Notes: generated by a model from the letters alone, not told the origin. A stretch of DNA of 8,376 nucleotides from Candidatus Aminicenantota bacterium (GCA_023137075.1 JAGLQA010000321.1:1-8376); one strand, 5' to 3'. Positions 1 to 7,241 are shown, counted from the first letter of the stretch. Made by a program: numbers and translations.

Positions 1-1
1 C

Positions 2-283
2 TCGAAGATCAAAAAACAGACCTACTTCACCCGGAAAATATGGGTAGACAAAGAGCGTTTTGTCGGTCTAAAGGAGGAATTATTCGCCAAAAGCGGTAAG
101 CTCTTAAAAGTTTTGACCGTTGACAGCATTGAATCATTTAAAAACCGGTATTACCCGACTAGAATAACCATGATAGACAAACTCAGGAAGAATTCCAGTA
201 CCGAGATGATCATCAAGAAGATCGACTTTGATATTACCATTCCGCCCGGGACCTTCAGTGAGCGCCGTTTAATGAAGAAGTAG
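2..283 (+). CDS. Outer membrane lipoprotein-sorting protein (LolA-like), C-terminal part
   Basis: Open from the left edge in frame 2 to a TAG at 281-283, giving the last 93 residues only. The piece begins around KKQTYFTRKIWVDKERF and continues through the segments RYYPTRITMIDKLRK and STEMIIKKIDFDITIPPGTF to the end SERRLMKK. This is the usual C-terminal pattern of the 'outer membrane lipoprotein-sorting protein' family (LolA_like fold, PF17131): a beta strand with W-VDK-RF, a central Y-P-- and a final 'F--R-L' tail. Members are periplasmic and are thought to carry or bind lipids or lipoproteins. They are often encoded beside an RND/MMPL exporter, which would lie to the left of this window. 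The signal peptide and N-terminal half are not visible, so completeness upstream is unknown. The gene converges with the sensor kinase across a 97-bp gap. Confidence 0.78.
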   Translation, partial: SKIKKQTYFTRKIWVDKERFVGLKEELFAKSGKLLKVLTVDSIESFKNRYYPTRITMIDKLRKNSSTEMIIKKIDFDITIPPGTFSERRLMKK

Positions 284-380
284 AACCACCCACCTTTTTA
301 TTAATATCTTATGAAAGTTTGCCAAAAAAACAAAGATGAATATATTATTAAAAACTCCCAAAATTAGAATTGCTGGTGGC
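284..380. other. Convergent intergenic gap, no clear element
   Basis: This 97-bp AT-rich gap separates the 3' end of the LolA-like gene (+) from the 3' end of the kinase gene (-). Both strands carry runs of A or T (for example the A7 at 324-330). I find no GC-rich stem followed by a U tract on either strand, so no intrinsic terminator is called here. Confidence 0.6.
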
Positions 381-3300
381 TTACAATACCCATTTGTTTA
401 CGATTTTATAGACGATTTCCCGTTTGATGGGTTTGGAAATGTAATCATCCATGCCCGCTTTTAAAAATTCTTCCTGGTCTTCCTTCATGGCATAGGCAGT
501 CATCGCGATTATCGGAAGATTTGAAAATCCCTTTTCCCGGAGGACCTTCGTGGCTTCCCGTCCATCCATTTCCGGCATATTAATATCCATTAGCACCAGG
601 TCAAACCTGCCGGGATCGGACACGATTTTTTCAACCGCTTCCCTACCGTTTTCGGCCACGTCAACGTTGTAACCGCCCTTACTCAATATATATTGTGCCA
701 ATTTCCGGTTGACCTTATTGTCTTCAACCAGTAGTATACATATCGAATGCTTGGCCTCTTCCGTCAGAGTGTGCCGGGTTAAAATTTTCTTTTGTTTGAC
801 CAATTCATCGATCCCCTTTTTCCCCAGACCCAATAATCGCACGACCATGTCTAAGAGTTTATTCTTCCGGATCGGTTTGGGTAAAAAACCGTTAAAACCC
901 GATTCCTTGAAGGGTTTTATCTTCATGGCAGCTGAAGAGGTGTAAGCCAGTAAGGGCAGGACCGAGAGCCTGGGGTCGGGGTGATCGCGGATTTGTTTTG
1001 CCACATCATAGCCACTCATACCCGGCATCCGAATATCTAATATGCAGAGGTCAATGGGTTTTTTATCTTCAATACTTTTTAAAAGTGCGGGCACCACCTC
1101 ATCGCTTTTTGACAATGCCAGTGTAACCAGGCCCGATTGTTTCAAAATATTAGATAAGATAACCAGGTTGTTGGCGTTATCATCGACAACCAGGATTCGT
1201 TTCCCCTTGAGACGTTTTTCCACTGATTTTTTGAGGGGCCTTTTCTTAGATTTCTCGACCCAGGCGGTAAAATGAAAGGTACTCCCCTTACCCGGTTCAC
1301 TCTCTACCCGGACATCCCCATCCATTAACATGGCTATCTGTTTGCATATGGCCAGACCCAACCCGGTACCACCGTATTTCCTGGCATAGGAGCCGTTTGC
1401 CTGCTGGAATAGTTCAAATATGATTCCCTGCTTGTCTGCCGGGATCCCGGTTCCGGTATCTCTTACTTTTGCGTGCAGTTTCAACCGGTTTTTACTGCTC
1501 TCTTCAACGTCGAGGGTAAGTTCGATCTCTCCCTCGGAAGTGAATTTGACCGCATTACTCATTAAATTGCTCAGTACCTGGCGAATCCGGCCCGGGTCGC
1601 CTTTCACATAAGCCGGAACCGTATCCCCTATTTTGCACAAAACCTCGATTTCTCTCTCCCCGATACGCGGAAGAATCAAGTTACACACATCGAAGGCCAG
1701 GACTTCCGGATCGAAATCACTCTCTTCGAAGGTTAATTTCCCCGCCTCGATTTTCGATATGTCTAAGATATCGTCGATCAGGGATAAAAGGGTTTCTCCG
1801 CAGCGAGTAATGGCCATAATGTATTCACTTTGCTGTTCGTTGAGGTCCGTCTCTAAGAGTAAATCCGAGAACCCGATAACTCCGTTTAAAGGGGTGCGAA
1901 TTTCGTGACTCATCCGGGCCAGGAACATACTTTTAGAGCGGTTGGCCACATCGGCCGCCTCCCTCTCCTTCCTGGCTATCTCAAAGGCCTTTTTTAAGTT
2001 TTGCGATTGTTTGAGAATTTCTTCGTTTTGTTTTTTGATTCGCTCTTCCGATTCTTTAACCCGGGTTATGTCGGAATCGATGGCGACCAGCTTTGAAAGG
2101 CGCCCCTCACTGTCTAAGACAGGCGTAAAGGTGGTGTGGGTCCAGATTCTTTTGCCTGACCGGGTCACATCGATGCACTCATAATCGATGGTTTTCTTCT
2201 CCTTGATACAGTTTTGAACCACTTCCTTTATATTGGTATTACCGCTGCCATCCATAAAATTCTTACCTTTATCTTCGAGCAATTGCTCCAACGTCCGGCC
2301 AAACATCCGGGTAAATCCCTCGTTGACCCATTCAAAATTACCCGCCGCGTCCATGATCATAACAGCATTATCCGTTTCCCGGGCAACGATTGATAATTTC
2401 TCCAATTCTTTATTGGCATTTTTCAATTCTTCGGTACGTAAATCCACGATACGTTCCAATTCCTCTTTTCGCTTTTTTAATTGCCTGACCCGGAGACGGA
2501 ATATGCTGATCCCGGAGAAAAAAACCGCCAGAATACACAGGAGATAAAACCACCAGGTTTCCCAGAAGGGCGGTACTACCCGTATTTTTAAGGATACAAC
2601 CTCTTCATTCCATACCCCGTCATTATTCGATCCCTTGACCCGGAACACATACTTCCCCGGTGGAATATAGGTGTAAGCCGCGGTGTTCCCGGTTCCCACC
2701 CGGTTCCAATCCTGGTCTAAATTCTCCATGATATAAGCATAGCGGTTCTTGCCGGGGGAAACATAGTGCAGCGCCGCGTAGGAAAAAGAGAGAACATTAT
2801 TCCGGTAAGAGAGTTCGATCTCCCCGGTTTCCGTGATCGATTTTGTCAGTATCGCAGACGCATCTTCCGGTTCGCCAATCGGGACAGGCGTGTTGAACAA
2901 CCGGAGTTCGGTAATGACCACCGGCGGTATATAGGTGCTATCTTTTATTTCAGCGGGGAAAAAAGCATTGAAGCCGTTAAAACCTCCGAAGAACATCTCG
3001 CCGCTGCGTCGGCTTTTAAAATAAGCGCCGGCATTGAATTCATTGTGCTGCAGGCCATCTCCCATATCATAATTTTTGAATGTGCCCTTCCGCGGGTCGA
3101 ATTTAGATATCCCGTTGTTGGTACTCAACCAGAGTGCCCCTTCTTCGTCCTCAAGGATACCGTATACGACATTGTTAGGCAGTCCCTCCCGTTCTGTAAA
3201 ATGGGTAAAACGTTCCGTTTCCCGGTTGAACCGGTTGAGCCCGCCGCCGTAAGTGCCGACCCAGAGGGTCTCGCCCCGGTCTTCATAAACGCACATTATC

Positions 3301-5030
3301 ATGTCCTTTCCTAAGCTGTGAACATCATCGGGGCGGTGATAATAACGGGTAAATTTTTCGGTTTCCCGGTTAAATTTATTTAATCCCCCGGCCGTTCCCA
3401 CCCAGAGGTTGCCGCTTTTATCTTCCATAAGGGCAAAAACACGGTTATGGCTGACACTTTTAGGATCTTCCGGATCATGGGTGTAGCGGATAAATTGCTC
3501 TTTCCGGCGATCAAATCGATTGAGTCCACCATCGTAGGTGCCGATCCACAGTATACCGCTGCTGTCTTCAAATATAGACCTGACATAATCACTGCCGGGG
3601 CTGTTAGGATTATCCGGCTGGTACCGGTAATGGGTAAAGCGCCCGCTAACAGGATCAAACCTGTTCAAACCTCCGTCATAGGTGCCGATCCATAGTATCC
3701 CGTTACTATCCTCAATTATAACCCTGACAGAGTAGCTGTTCAGGCTGTTGGGATCGGCCGGGTCAGGGATATAATGGGTGAATTGTGCGTTTTTCCGGTC
3801 AAACCGGCTTATTCCACCGCCGTAGGTGCCGATCCACAGGTTGTTGTGCCGGTCTTCGAAGATGGTTCTCACATCGTTATGCTTTAAGCTGTTGGGATTG
3901 TTGGGATTATGCCGGTATTGGGCAAATTTTTTTCTCTGGCGGTCGAATAAGTTCAGGCCCCCTTCGCACCCCACCCAGGTAATCCCGGACCGGCCTTCAT
4001 ATAAAAATAAGATAAAATCGTTATTGATACTATTTGGGTTGCCCGGTTCGTGAATCCAATGGGTAAACTCCTTTTTTTTCGGGTCAAAGCGGTTTAGCCC
4101 GCTGCCGTAGGTTCCGACCCAGATGATTCCGGGCTCACGGGGTGATTCATAAATAAAACGGACATGATTATTACTCAAACTGTTGGGATTACCGGGCTCG
4201 AAGGTAAACCGGGTGAATTGTTCTTTCTCCCGGTCAAAAACATTCAACCCGTCATTGGTGCCGACCCACAACCTGCCGGAAGGGTCCTCGAAAATAGAGA
4301 AGACCATATTATCACTCAGACTGTGAGGGTCACCGGTTTTTTTGCGGTAATGCGTAAATTGCTCTTTCTTGATATCGAATCTATTTAGCCCGTCTTCGGT
4401 GCCGATCCAGAGAATACCGGGATTTTTCGGGGATTCAAAAATAGTCAGCACATGATTATGGGTCAAGCCCTGAGGATTGCCGGGATTGTGGGTGTAATGG
4501 ATAAAGGTCTTCTCTTTCACGTTAAATTTGTCAAATCCGCCCTGGGTGCCGATCCAGAGCACACCGGGATTTGCCGGGGATTCAAAAATGGCCCGCACAT
4601 AATTATTGCTTATACTATTCGGATTGTCCGGATCATTCAGGTAATGGGTGAAGGTTTCTTTATCTCGATCAAATTTATTGAATCCCCCGGTATAGGTGCC
4701 GATCCAGAGCACGCCTGCCTGGTCTTCCAGGATAGACATAATGTAACTGTCGGATAAGGAGTGGGGGTCCATGGGGTCATATTTATAAATGACAAAACGA
4801 TATCCATCATATCGATTCAGGCCATCCTGGGTGCCGAACCACATAAAACCCCGTTTATCCTGGACAATGCAATTTACAGCATTTTGAGACAACCCGGTTT
4901 CTGTTGTGATACGGTTAAACCTTATCCCGGGGTCCCGGGAAAATAAAAAAATATTAGCCTGTAGGAATAGTACCGTAATAAATAATAGCCGGACTCCTAT
5001 ACTTTTTATTTTTAAAAATCTAAAATTCAT
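381..5030 (-). CDS. Hybrid two-component sensor histidine kinase with 14-blade periplasmic propeller and two receivers
   Basis: This 1549-residue inner-membrane sensor has a signal peptide at about 1-31 and 14 two-component-propeller (Reg_prop) repeats at about 36-694, typified by LWIGTYDGGLNRFD. A Y_Y_Y domain (about 728-815, with YIPPGKYVFRVKGSN) is followed by one membrane helix at about 826-845 and a coiled coil at 850-880. Next come PAS (about 875-995), a second short coiled coil, HisKA with phospho-acceptor His1042 in SHEIRTPLNG, and HATPase_c with Asn1159 (N box), Asp1191 in DTGTGIP and GGTGLGLAI near 1221. Receiver 1 (about 1277-1400) has Asp1332; receiver 2 (about 1429-1549) has Asp1482. 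Both receivers keep the acidic pair, the Thr of the switch and the KP lysine. The layout matches the hybrid kinases that sense carbohydrates or other extracellular ligands in Bacteroidota, but the AraC output domain of those is absent and no Hpt is seen, so a separate partner is needed. The ligand is unknown. The ATG at 5030 has no strong Shine-Dalgarno, but it directly precedes a good signal peptide. Confidence 0.95.
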   Translation of the reverse strand: MNFRFLKIKSIGVRLLFITVLFLQANIFLFSRDPGIRFNRITTETGLSQNAVNCIVQDKRGFMWFGTQDGLNRYDGYRFVIYKYDPMDPHSLSDSYIMSILEDQAGVLWIGTYTGGFNKFDRDKETFTHYLNDPDNPNSISNNYVRAIFESPANPGVLWIGTQGGFDKFNVKEKTFIHYTHNPGNPQGLTHNHVLTIFESPKNPGILWIGTEDGLNRFDIKKEQFTHYRKKTGDPHSLSDNMVFSIFEDPSGRLWVGTNDGLNVFDREKEQFTRFTFEPGNPNSLSNNHVRFIYESPREPGIIWVGTYGSGLNRFDPKKKEFTHWIHEPGNPNSINNDFILFLYEGRSGITWVGCEGGLNLFDRQRKKFAQYRHNPNNPNSLKHNDVRTIFEDRHNNLWIGTYGGGISRFDRKNAQFTHYIPDPADPNSLNSYSVRVIIEDSNGILWIGTYDGGLNRFDPVSGRFTHYRYQPDNPNSPGSDYVRSIFEDSSGILWIGTYDGGLNRFDRRKEQFIRYTHDPEDPKSVSHNRVFALMEDKSGNLWVGTAGGLNKFNRETEKFTRYYHRPDDVHSLGKDMIMCVYEDRGETLWVGTYGGGLNRFNRETERFTHFTEREGLPNNVVYGILEDEEGALWLSTNNGISKFDPRKGTFKNYDMGDGLQHNEFNAGAYFKSRRSGEMFFGGFNGFNAFFPAEIKDSTYIPPVVITELRLFNTPVPIGEPEDASAILTKSITETGEIELSYRNNVLSFSYAALHYVSPGKNRYAYIMENLDQDWNRVGTGNTAAYTYIPPGKYVFRVKGSNNDGVWNEEVVSLKIRVVPPFWETWWFYLLCILAVFFSGISIFRLRVRQLKKRKEELERIVDLRTEELKNANKELEKLSIVARETDNAVMIMDAAGNFEWVNEGFTRMFGRTLEQLLEDKGKNFMDGSGNTNIKEVVQNCIKEKKTIDYECIDVTRSGKRIWTHTTFTPVLDSEGRLSKLVAIDSDITRVKESEERIKKQNEEILKQSQNLKKAFEIARKEREAADVANRSKSMFLARMSHEIRTPLNGVIGFSDLLLETDLNEQQSEYIMAITRCGETLLSLIDDILDISKIEAGKLTFEESDFDPEVLAFDVCNLILPRIGEREIEVLCKIGDTVPAYVKGDPGRIRQVLSNLMSNAVKFTSEGEIELTLDVEESSKNRLKLHAKVRDTGTGIPADKQGIIFELFQQANGSYARKYGGTGLGLAICKQIAMLMDGDVRVESEPGKGSTFHFTAWVEKSKKRPLKKSVEKRLKGKRILVVDDNANNLVILSNILKQSGLVTLALSKSDEVVPALLKSIEDKKPIDLCILDIRMPGMSGYDVAKQIRDHPDPRLSVLPLLAYTSSAAMKIKPFKESGFNGFLPKPIRKNKLLDMVVRLLGLGKKGIDELVKQKKILTRHTLTEEAKHSICILLVEDNKVNRKLAQYILSKGGYNVDVAENGREAVEKIVSDPGRFDLVLMDINMPEMDGREATKVLREKGFSNLPIIAMTAYAMKEDQEEFLKAGMDDYISKPIKREIVYKIVNKWVL
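2949..4925 (-). repeat. Fourteen propeller-blade repeats inside the kinase gene
   Basis: The sequence coding W-[IVF]-G-T recurs on the + strand as gtgccga or a near variant at 4831, 4696, 4546, 4399, 4258, 4111, about 3967, 3826, 3682, 3538, 3394, 3253 and about 3121. Spacing is 129-150 bp, mostly 141-147, or 43-50 residues per blade. A fourteenth, degenerate blade (FFGGFNGFNAFF) ends at about 2949. Fourteen blades fit the two seven-bladed propellers known for this sensor class. Linkers share DP-NPNSLS-N. The blades have diverged at DNA level, so this is an old protein repeat and not a recent tandem duplication. Confidence 0.85.
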
Positions 5031-5076
5031 GCTGGCTGCTTGACTATTTTAATTTTTCTAAATTGTATTAAAGCTT

Positions 5077-5105
5077 ATTTTATCCGAAATAGGAGTAAAT
5101 TTCAA
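5077..5105 (-). promoter_or_regulatory. Predicted sigma70-type promoter of the sensor kinase gene
   Basis: Read on the - strand, TTGAAA (5100-5105) and TAAAAT (5077-5082) are separated by exactly 17 bp, each matching the sigma70 consensus at five of six bases. Transcription would start near 5070, giving a leader of about 40 nt before the ATG at 5030. An A12 run (T12 at 5107-5118 on +) sits directly upstream of the -35 and could act as an UP element. This suggests the kinase can be transcribed apart from the CAP gene upstream of it. The call rests on sequence match only. Confidence 0.55.
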
Positions 5106-5116
5106 ATTTTTTTTTT

Positions 5117-6340
5117 TTAAGTATGGTCAACAATAATGGCAACGATGAAAAAATTTCCCGGTAACCCATATTTTAAGGGAGCAAAAACAGCAAGCCCTAC
5201 TTTACCGCTTTGTTTTTGATCTATCAGGAAACCTGTGAATTCGGAAGGAATAGCGCGCGGGTCACTGCTGCGAAAAATCCGCACCTTTTGAGCATAGGGA
5301 TATCGAAGGGAATCTTCCGGGTAGTTATAGTAGAGTTGGGCCGTTTCTAAGGCGCTTTTTGACAGGGATTTGTCGTACATCAGCGCCCGGCAGCCGTGAA
5401 CACTCCTTATTTTATTCACTTCTTTCAGCACATACCTTATTAATTTTCCTTCGGATGTTTTTCCGAATTTATTCCCGGGAAACAGCAGGGCTGAGACCGA
5501 ATATGCCCCTCCCGGGTACTGAGGATGTGCACCTGTTACCACACCGACCGCCGCCCCCTGGAATTTTATATGCTTGGCCCGCTTTCTCAACTCTTTTTTG
5601 AGGGCCTCTATTTCCGGAGCGATTAAATTCACAACATAAAAACGCCCCCATTTTTTATTAAATTCCGGTACATGCCCCCCCCTTAGATTCTCCCGGGCAC
5701 AAAATTCGGCAAAACTTCCGGCAGCGGGCAGCAGTGTCAGGCTAGATCGAAATTTCTTTTTAAACCAGGCTGCCAGGTCTTTTTCTATTTCGGGAGCTGT
5801 CCCATATTGCCGCAGTGGTGTAACAAGCCGGGCAAATTCCTGGGTAATATATATGTCACGGTCCTTTTTAACGACTTTTATACTGCAGTGGGTAAAATCC
5901 GGGTCCAGAATATTGTCCCGGTGGGACGGGCTTTCCATAAAACCGTCGTGAACAATATCGAGCAGATAAGCCTTGCAATATGCGATGTTCTCCCCTGCCT
6001 TGTTGACCAATAACCCTGCCGCTTGCAGCCTTTCCCTCAGAGATTGATAGGATGGAAAGGTATGGCTGAGTTCCGCTTCTTCAGCCATTTTAATACTGTG
6101 CCGTAAGGATACCCGGCTTAATAACCGGTTGTCACTGAGGGGCCGCAGGCCTCTCTTTCTTCTTTCGCGGTTGATCCGGTCTAAAAATTTGGTCTCAATG
6201 CCGGAGGTACTACCATAGGTGATTTTACTCGGGCCGGCAGCAGCAGAGGGGAAACCATTCATAAAAAGGAAAACAATAATTGAGGGTAGGACAACGGCCA
6301 CTTTCAATCGCTTAAAAATCGAATCTCTTTGGTTTTTCAT
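5117..6340 (-). CDS. Secreted CAP/SCP-like domain protein
   Basis: 407 residues from the ATG at 6338-6340. I chose this start because MKNQRDSIFKRLKVAVVLPS opens a typical signal peptide (basic n-region, hydrophobic core, AAA cleavage region near residue 34). The open frame runs 47 codons further to a TTG at 6481, but that stretch crosses a palindromic element and would bury the signal peptide. A GGAAA lies 5 nt upstream of the chosen ATG. The CAP domain spans about residues 50-173: INRERRKRGLRPL, LSHTF (His93), AGENIAY (Glu117), ESPSHRDNIL (His140) and YITQEFARL (Glu168), which match the cavity His/Glu residues of the CAP superfamily (PF00188). Residues about 185-290 and 300-407 look like two further, degenerate CAP-like units. 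Bacterial CAP proteins are exported and mostly of unknown activity. The gene ends 86 bp before the kinase on the same strand. Confidence 0.85.
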   Translation of the reverse strand: MKNQRDSIFKRLKVAVVLPSIIVFLFMNGFPSAAAGPSKITYGSTSGIETKFLDRINRERRKRGLRPLSDNRLLSRVSLRHSIKMAEEAELSHTFPSYQSLRERLQAAGLLVNKAGENIAYCKAYLLDIVHDGFMESPSHRDNILDPDFTHCSIKVVKKDRDIYITQEFARLVTPLRQYGTAPEIEKDLAAWFKKKFRSSLTLLPAAGSFAEFCARENLRGGHVPEFNKKWGRFYVVNLIAPEIEALKKELRKRAKHIKFQGAAVGVVTGAHPQYPGGAYSVSALLFPGNKFGKTSEGKLIRYVLKEVNKIRSVHGCRALMYDKSLSKSALETAQLYYNYPEDSLRYPYAQKVRIFRSSDPRAIPSEFTGFLIDQKQSGKVGLAVFAPLKYGLPGNFFIVAIIVDHT

Positions 6341-6345
6341 GTTAG

Positions 6346-6401
6346 TTTCCGGAAATCCTGGAATGCCGGCTTTTGTCGGCCTATTCAACAAAAATTCCAG
6401 G
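6346..6401. repeat. REP-like palindromic element in the CAP gene leader
   Basis: A perfect 8-bp inverted repeat, CCTGGAAT (6357-6364) and ATTCCAGG (6394-6401), encloses a small hairpin GCCGGC-TTTT-GTCGGC (6365-6380; six pairs on the + strand with one G-U). A 10-bp palindrome TTTCCGGAAA (6346-6355) abuts its left side. Together this looks like a short dispersed palindromic (REP-type) repeat. It would lie in the untranslated leader of the CAP gene and end 6 bp before its ATG. Only one copy is in the window, so repetition in the genome is not shown. Confidence 0.5.
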
Positions 6402-6485
6402 TATTCACAGCAATTTTGATACCAAAACAAAATTCCTTTTATATAGGCATTATGCATGCCGGAAGTATTTCTTTTTAACAAATTA

Positions 6486-6520
6486 TGTCAGCAAAAGTGA
6501 CAAAAAGTGTCAAAAATGTG
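6486..6520. promoter_or_regulatory. Possible operator: tandem repeats with TGTCA/TGACA half-sites
   Basis: Three half-sites in alternating orientation, TGTCA (6486-6490), TGACA (6498-6502) and TGTCA (6508-6512), lie 12 and 10 bp apart, close to one helical turn. The last two form a perfect inverted repeat around AAAAG. The same DNA can be read as direct repeats CAAAAGTGA, CAAAAAGTGT, CAAAAATGTG. The position between two divergent genes fits a binding site for a regulator of one or both. No regulator is encoded nearby and the family is unknown. Confidence 0.35.
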
Positions 6521-6587
6521 CGATTTAAGTCCAAAGTAAATCCGTGGCTAAAATTAGTAGAATTCCTGAATATAACAAAGGTAGGGT

Positions 6588-6617
6588 TTGAAATTGGGGG
6601 TTCACCTGTGATAAAAT
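6588..6617 (+). promoter_or_regulatory. Predicted promoter of the nitroreductase gene (extended -10)
   Basis: TTGAAA (6588-6593) and TAAAAT (6612-6617) are 18 bp apart, with TG at 6609-6610 one base before the -10 hexamer, which makes an extended -10. Transcription would begin near 6624, upstream of the ribosome binding site. The in-frame ATG at 6616 overlaps the -10 box and so cannot be the start codon if this promoter is used. Confidence 0.55.
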
Positions 6618-6641
6618 GAAAAAAAATCTTATGTATAAAAT

Positions 6642-6646
6642 GGAGG
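6642..6646 (+). promoter_or_regulatory. Ribosome binding site that fixes the nitroreductase start
   Basis: GGAGG ends 5 nt before the ATG at 6652. It decides the start against the in-frame ATGs at 6616 and 6631, neither of which has a purine-rich site at this spacing that also lies downstream of the predicted promoter. Confidence 0.8.
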
Positions 6647-6651
6647 TTTTT

Positions 6652-7200
6652 ATGGATTTTTATGAAGTAATCAAAAAACGGCAATCGATAAGAGTTTACA
6701 AACCCGACCCGGTACCGGAAGAGGTACTCACTCGCATTCTTGAAGCTTTCCGGGCTTCCCCCTCCTGGGCCAATACCCAGCCCTGGGAAATAATACTGGT
6801 AACAAAACCGGAAGTAAAAGAGCAGTTACAAGCGACACTCTCCGAGCGAAACCCGGCGCGCAACGCCATAGTGGATGCCCCGGTTATTGTGTGCGCAGTC
6901 GGTATTACCGGGCGTTCCGGTTTTTACAAGGAGAATGCCGCCACAGGACGCGGCGATTGGGTCATGTTCGATATAGGAATTGCAACGGAACACCTTGCCC
7001 TTGCCGCGGCAGCCGAGGGGTTGGGCACCGTTCACGTGGGGCTTTTCGATTACCGGAAAGCTGGGGAAATATTGAAGGTGCCGGAAGACCGTACGGTCAT
7101 CGAACTCATTCCCTTAGGTTGCCCGGCCTATAATCCCAGGCTTGTGCCACGGAAACCCTTAGAGGAGTTTGTCTTCAAGAATACCTATGGCGAAAAATAA
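6652..7200 (+). CDS. Nitroreductase family protein (FMN-dependent)
   Basis: 182 residues, the normal size for a single-domain nitroreductase. The N-terminal KKRQSIRVYKPDPVPEE is the usual phosphate-binding Arg segment of the family. RASPSWANTQPWEIILVT follows as the substrate and FMN-contacting part, then GDWVMFDIGIATEHLALAAAAEGLGTVHVGLF as the central helix and dimer core. VIELIPLGCPAYNP and RKPLEEFVF form the C-terminal strand and tail. Members are cytoplasmic flavoprotein dimers that reduce nitro-compounds, quinones or other acceptors with NAD(P)H or reduced ferredoxin; the true substrate cannot be told from sequence. The gene stands alone on +, divergent from the CAP gene, with its own promoter. 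Its composition (36 G+C in the 60 bases 6901-6960) fits the kinase side of the window and not fdhD. Confidence 0.9.
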   Translation: MDFYEVIKKRQSIRVYKPDPVPEEVLTRILEAFRASPSWANTQPWEIILVTKPEVKEQLQATLSERNPARNAIVDAPVIVCAVGITGRSGFYKENAATGRGDWVMFDIGIATEHLALAAAAEGLGTVHVGLFDYRKAGEILKVPEDRTVIELIPLGCPAYNPRLVPRKPLEEFVFKNTYGEK

Positions 7201-7241
7201 AAAACGGCCTATTTAAACACCTCGTCCAGGTTGATGATTTC

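Larger units (their letters stand above)
6341..6651. other. Divergent intergenic region between the CAP gene and the nitroreductase gene
   Basis: 311 bp with no supported gene. From left to right it holds a palindromic REP-like element (6346-6401), an AT-rich stretch, a cluster of 10-bp repeats with TGTCA/TGACA half-sites (6486-6520), and the nitroreductase promoter and ribosome binding site (6588-6646). A TTGACA on the - strand at 6508-6513 could be a -35 for the CAP gene, but the best -10 match (CATAAT, 6482-6487) is 20 bp away, so I do not call a CAP promoter. Confidence 0.7.

Noticed and set aside
2766..3314. A 182-residue open frame on + inside the kinase gene, and several shorter ones from 709 to 4946
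   Set aside because: They are antisense to a gene with clear domains end to end, lack ribosome sites and recognisable motifs, and recur with the propeller repeat pattern, so they are shadows.
2949..4925. Regular spaced repeats as a CRISPR array or satellite DNA
   Set aside because: The unit is about 144 bp, always a multiple of three, and encodes propeller blades in one open frame.
5031..5116. CAP gene and kinase as a firm operon
   Set aside because: The 86-bp gap contains a good promoter for the kinase, so co-transcription is possible but not supported by the sequence.
5107..5118. T12 run as an intrinsic terminator
   Set aside because: A T run in this orientation would serve + strand transcripts only, there is no stem before it, and no + strand gene ends there.
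6341..6481. A 47-codon N-terminal extension of the CAP protein to TTG at 6481
   Set aside because: It crosses the palindromic element, has no ribosome site, and would place residues ahead of a normal signal peptide. The ATG at 6340 is better.
6616..6651. Upstream in-frame ATGs of the nitroreductase (6616, 6631)
   Set aside because: The GGAGG at 6642-6646 points to the ATG at 6652, and the 6616 codon overlaps the predicted -10 box.
6475..6684. A 69-residue open frame on - across the nitroreductase promoter
   Set aside because: It overlaps the promoter, ribosome site and first codons of the nitroreductase, is rich in Phe/Ile/His from AT-rich DNA, and shows no motif.
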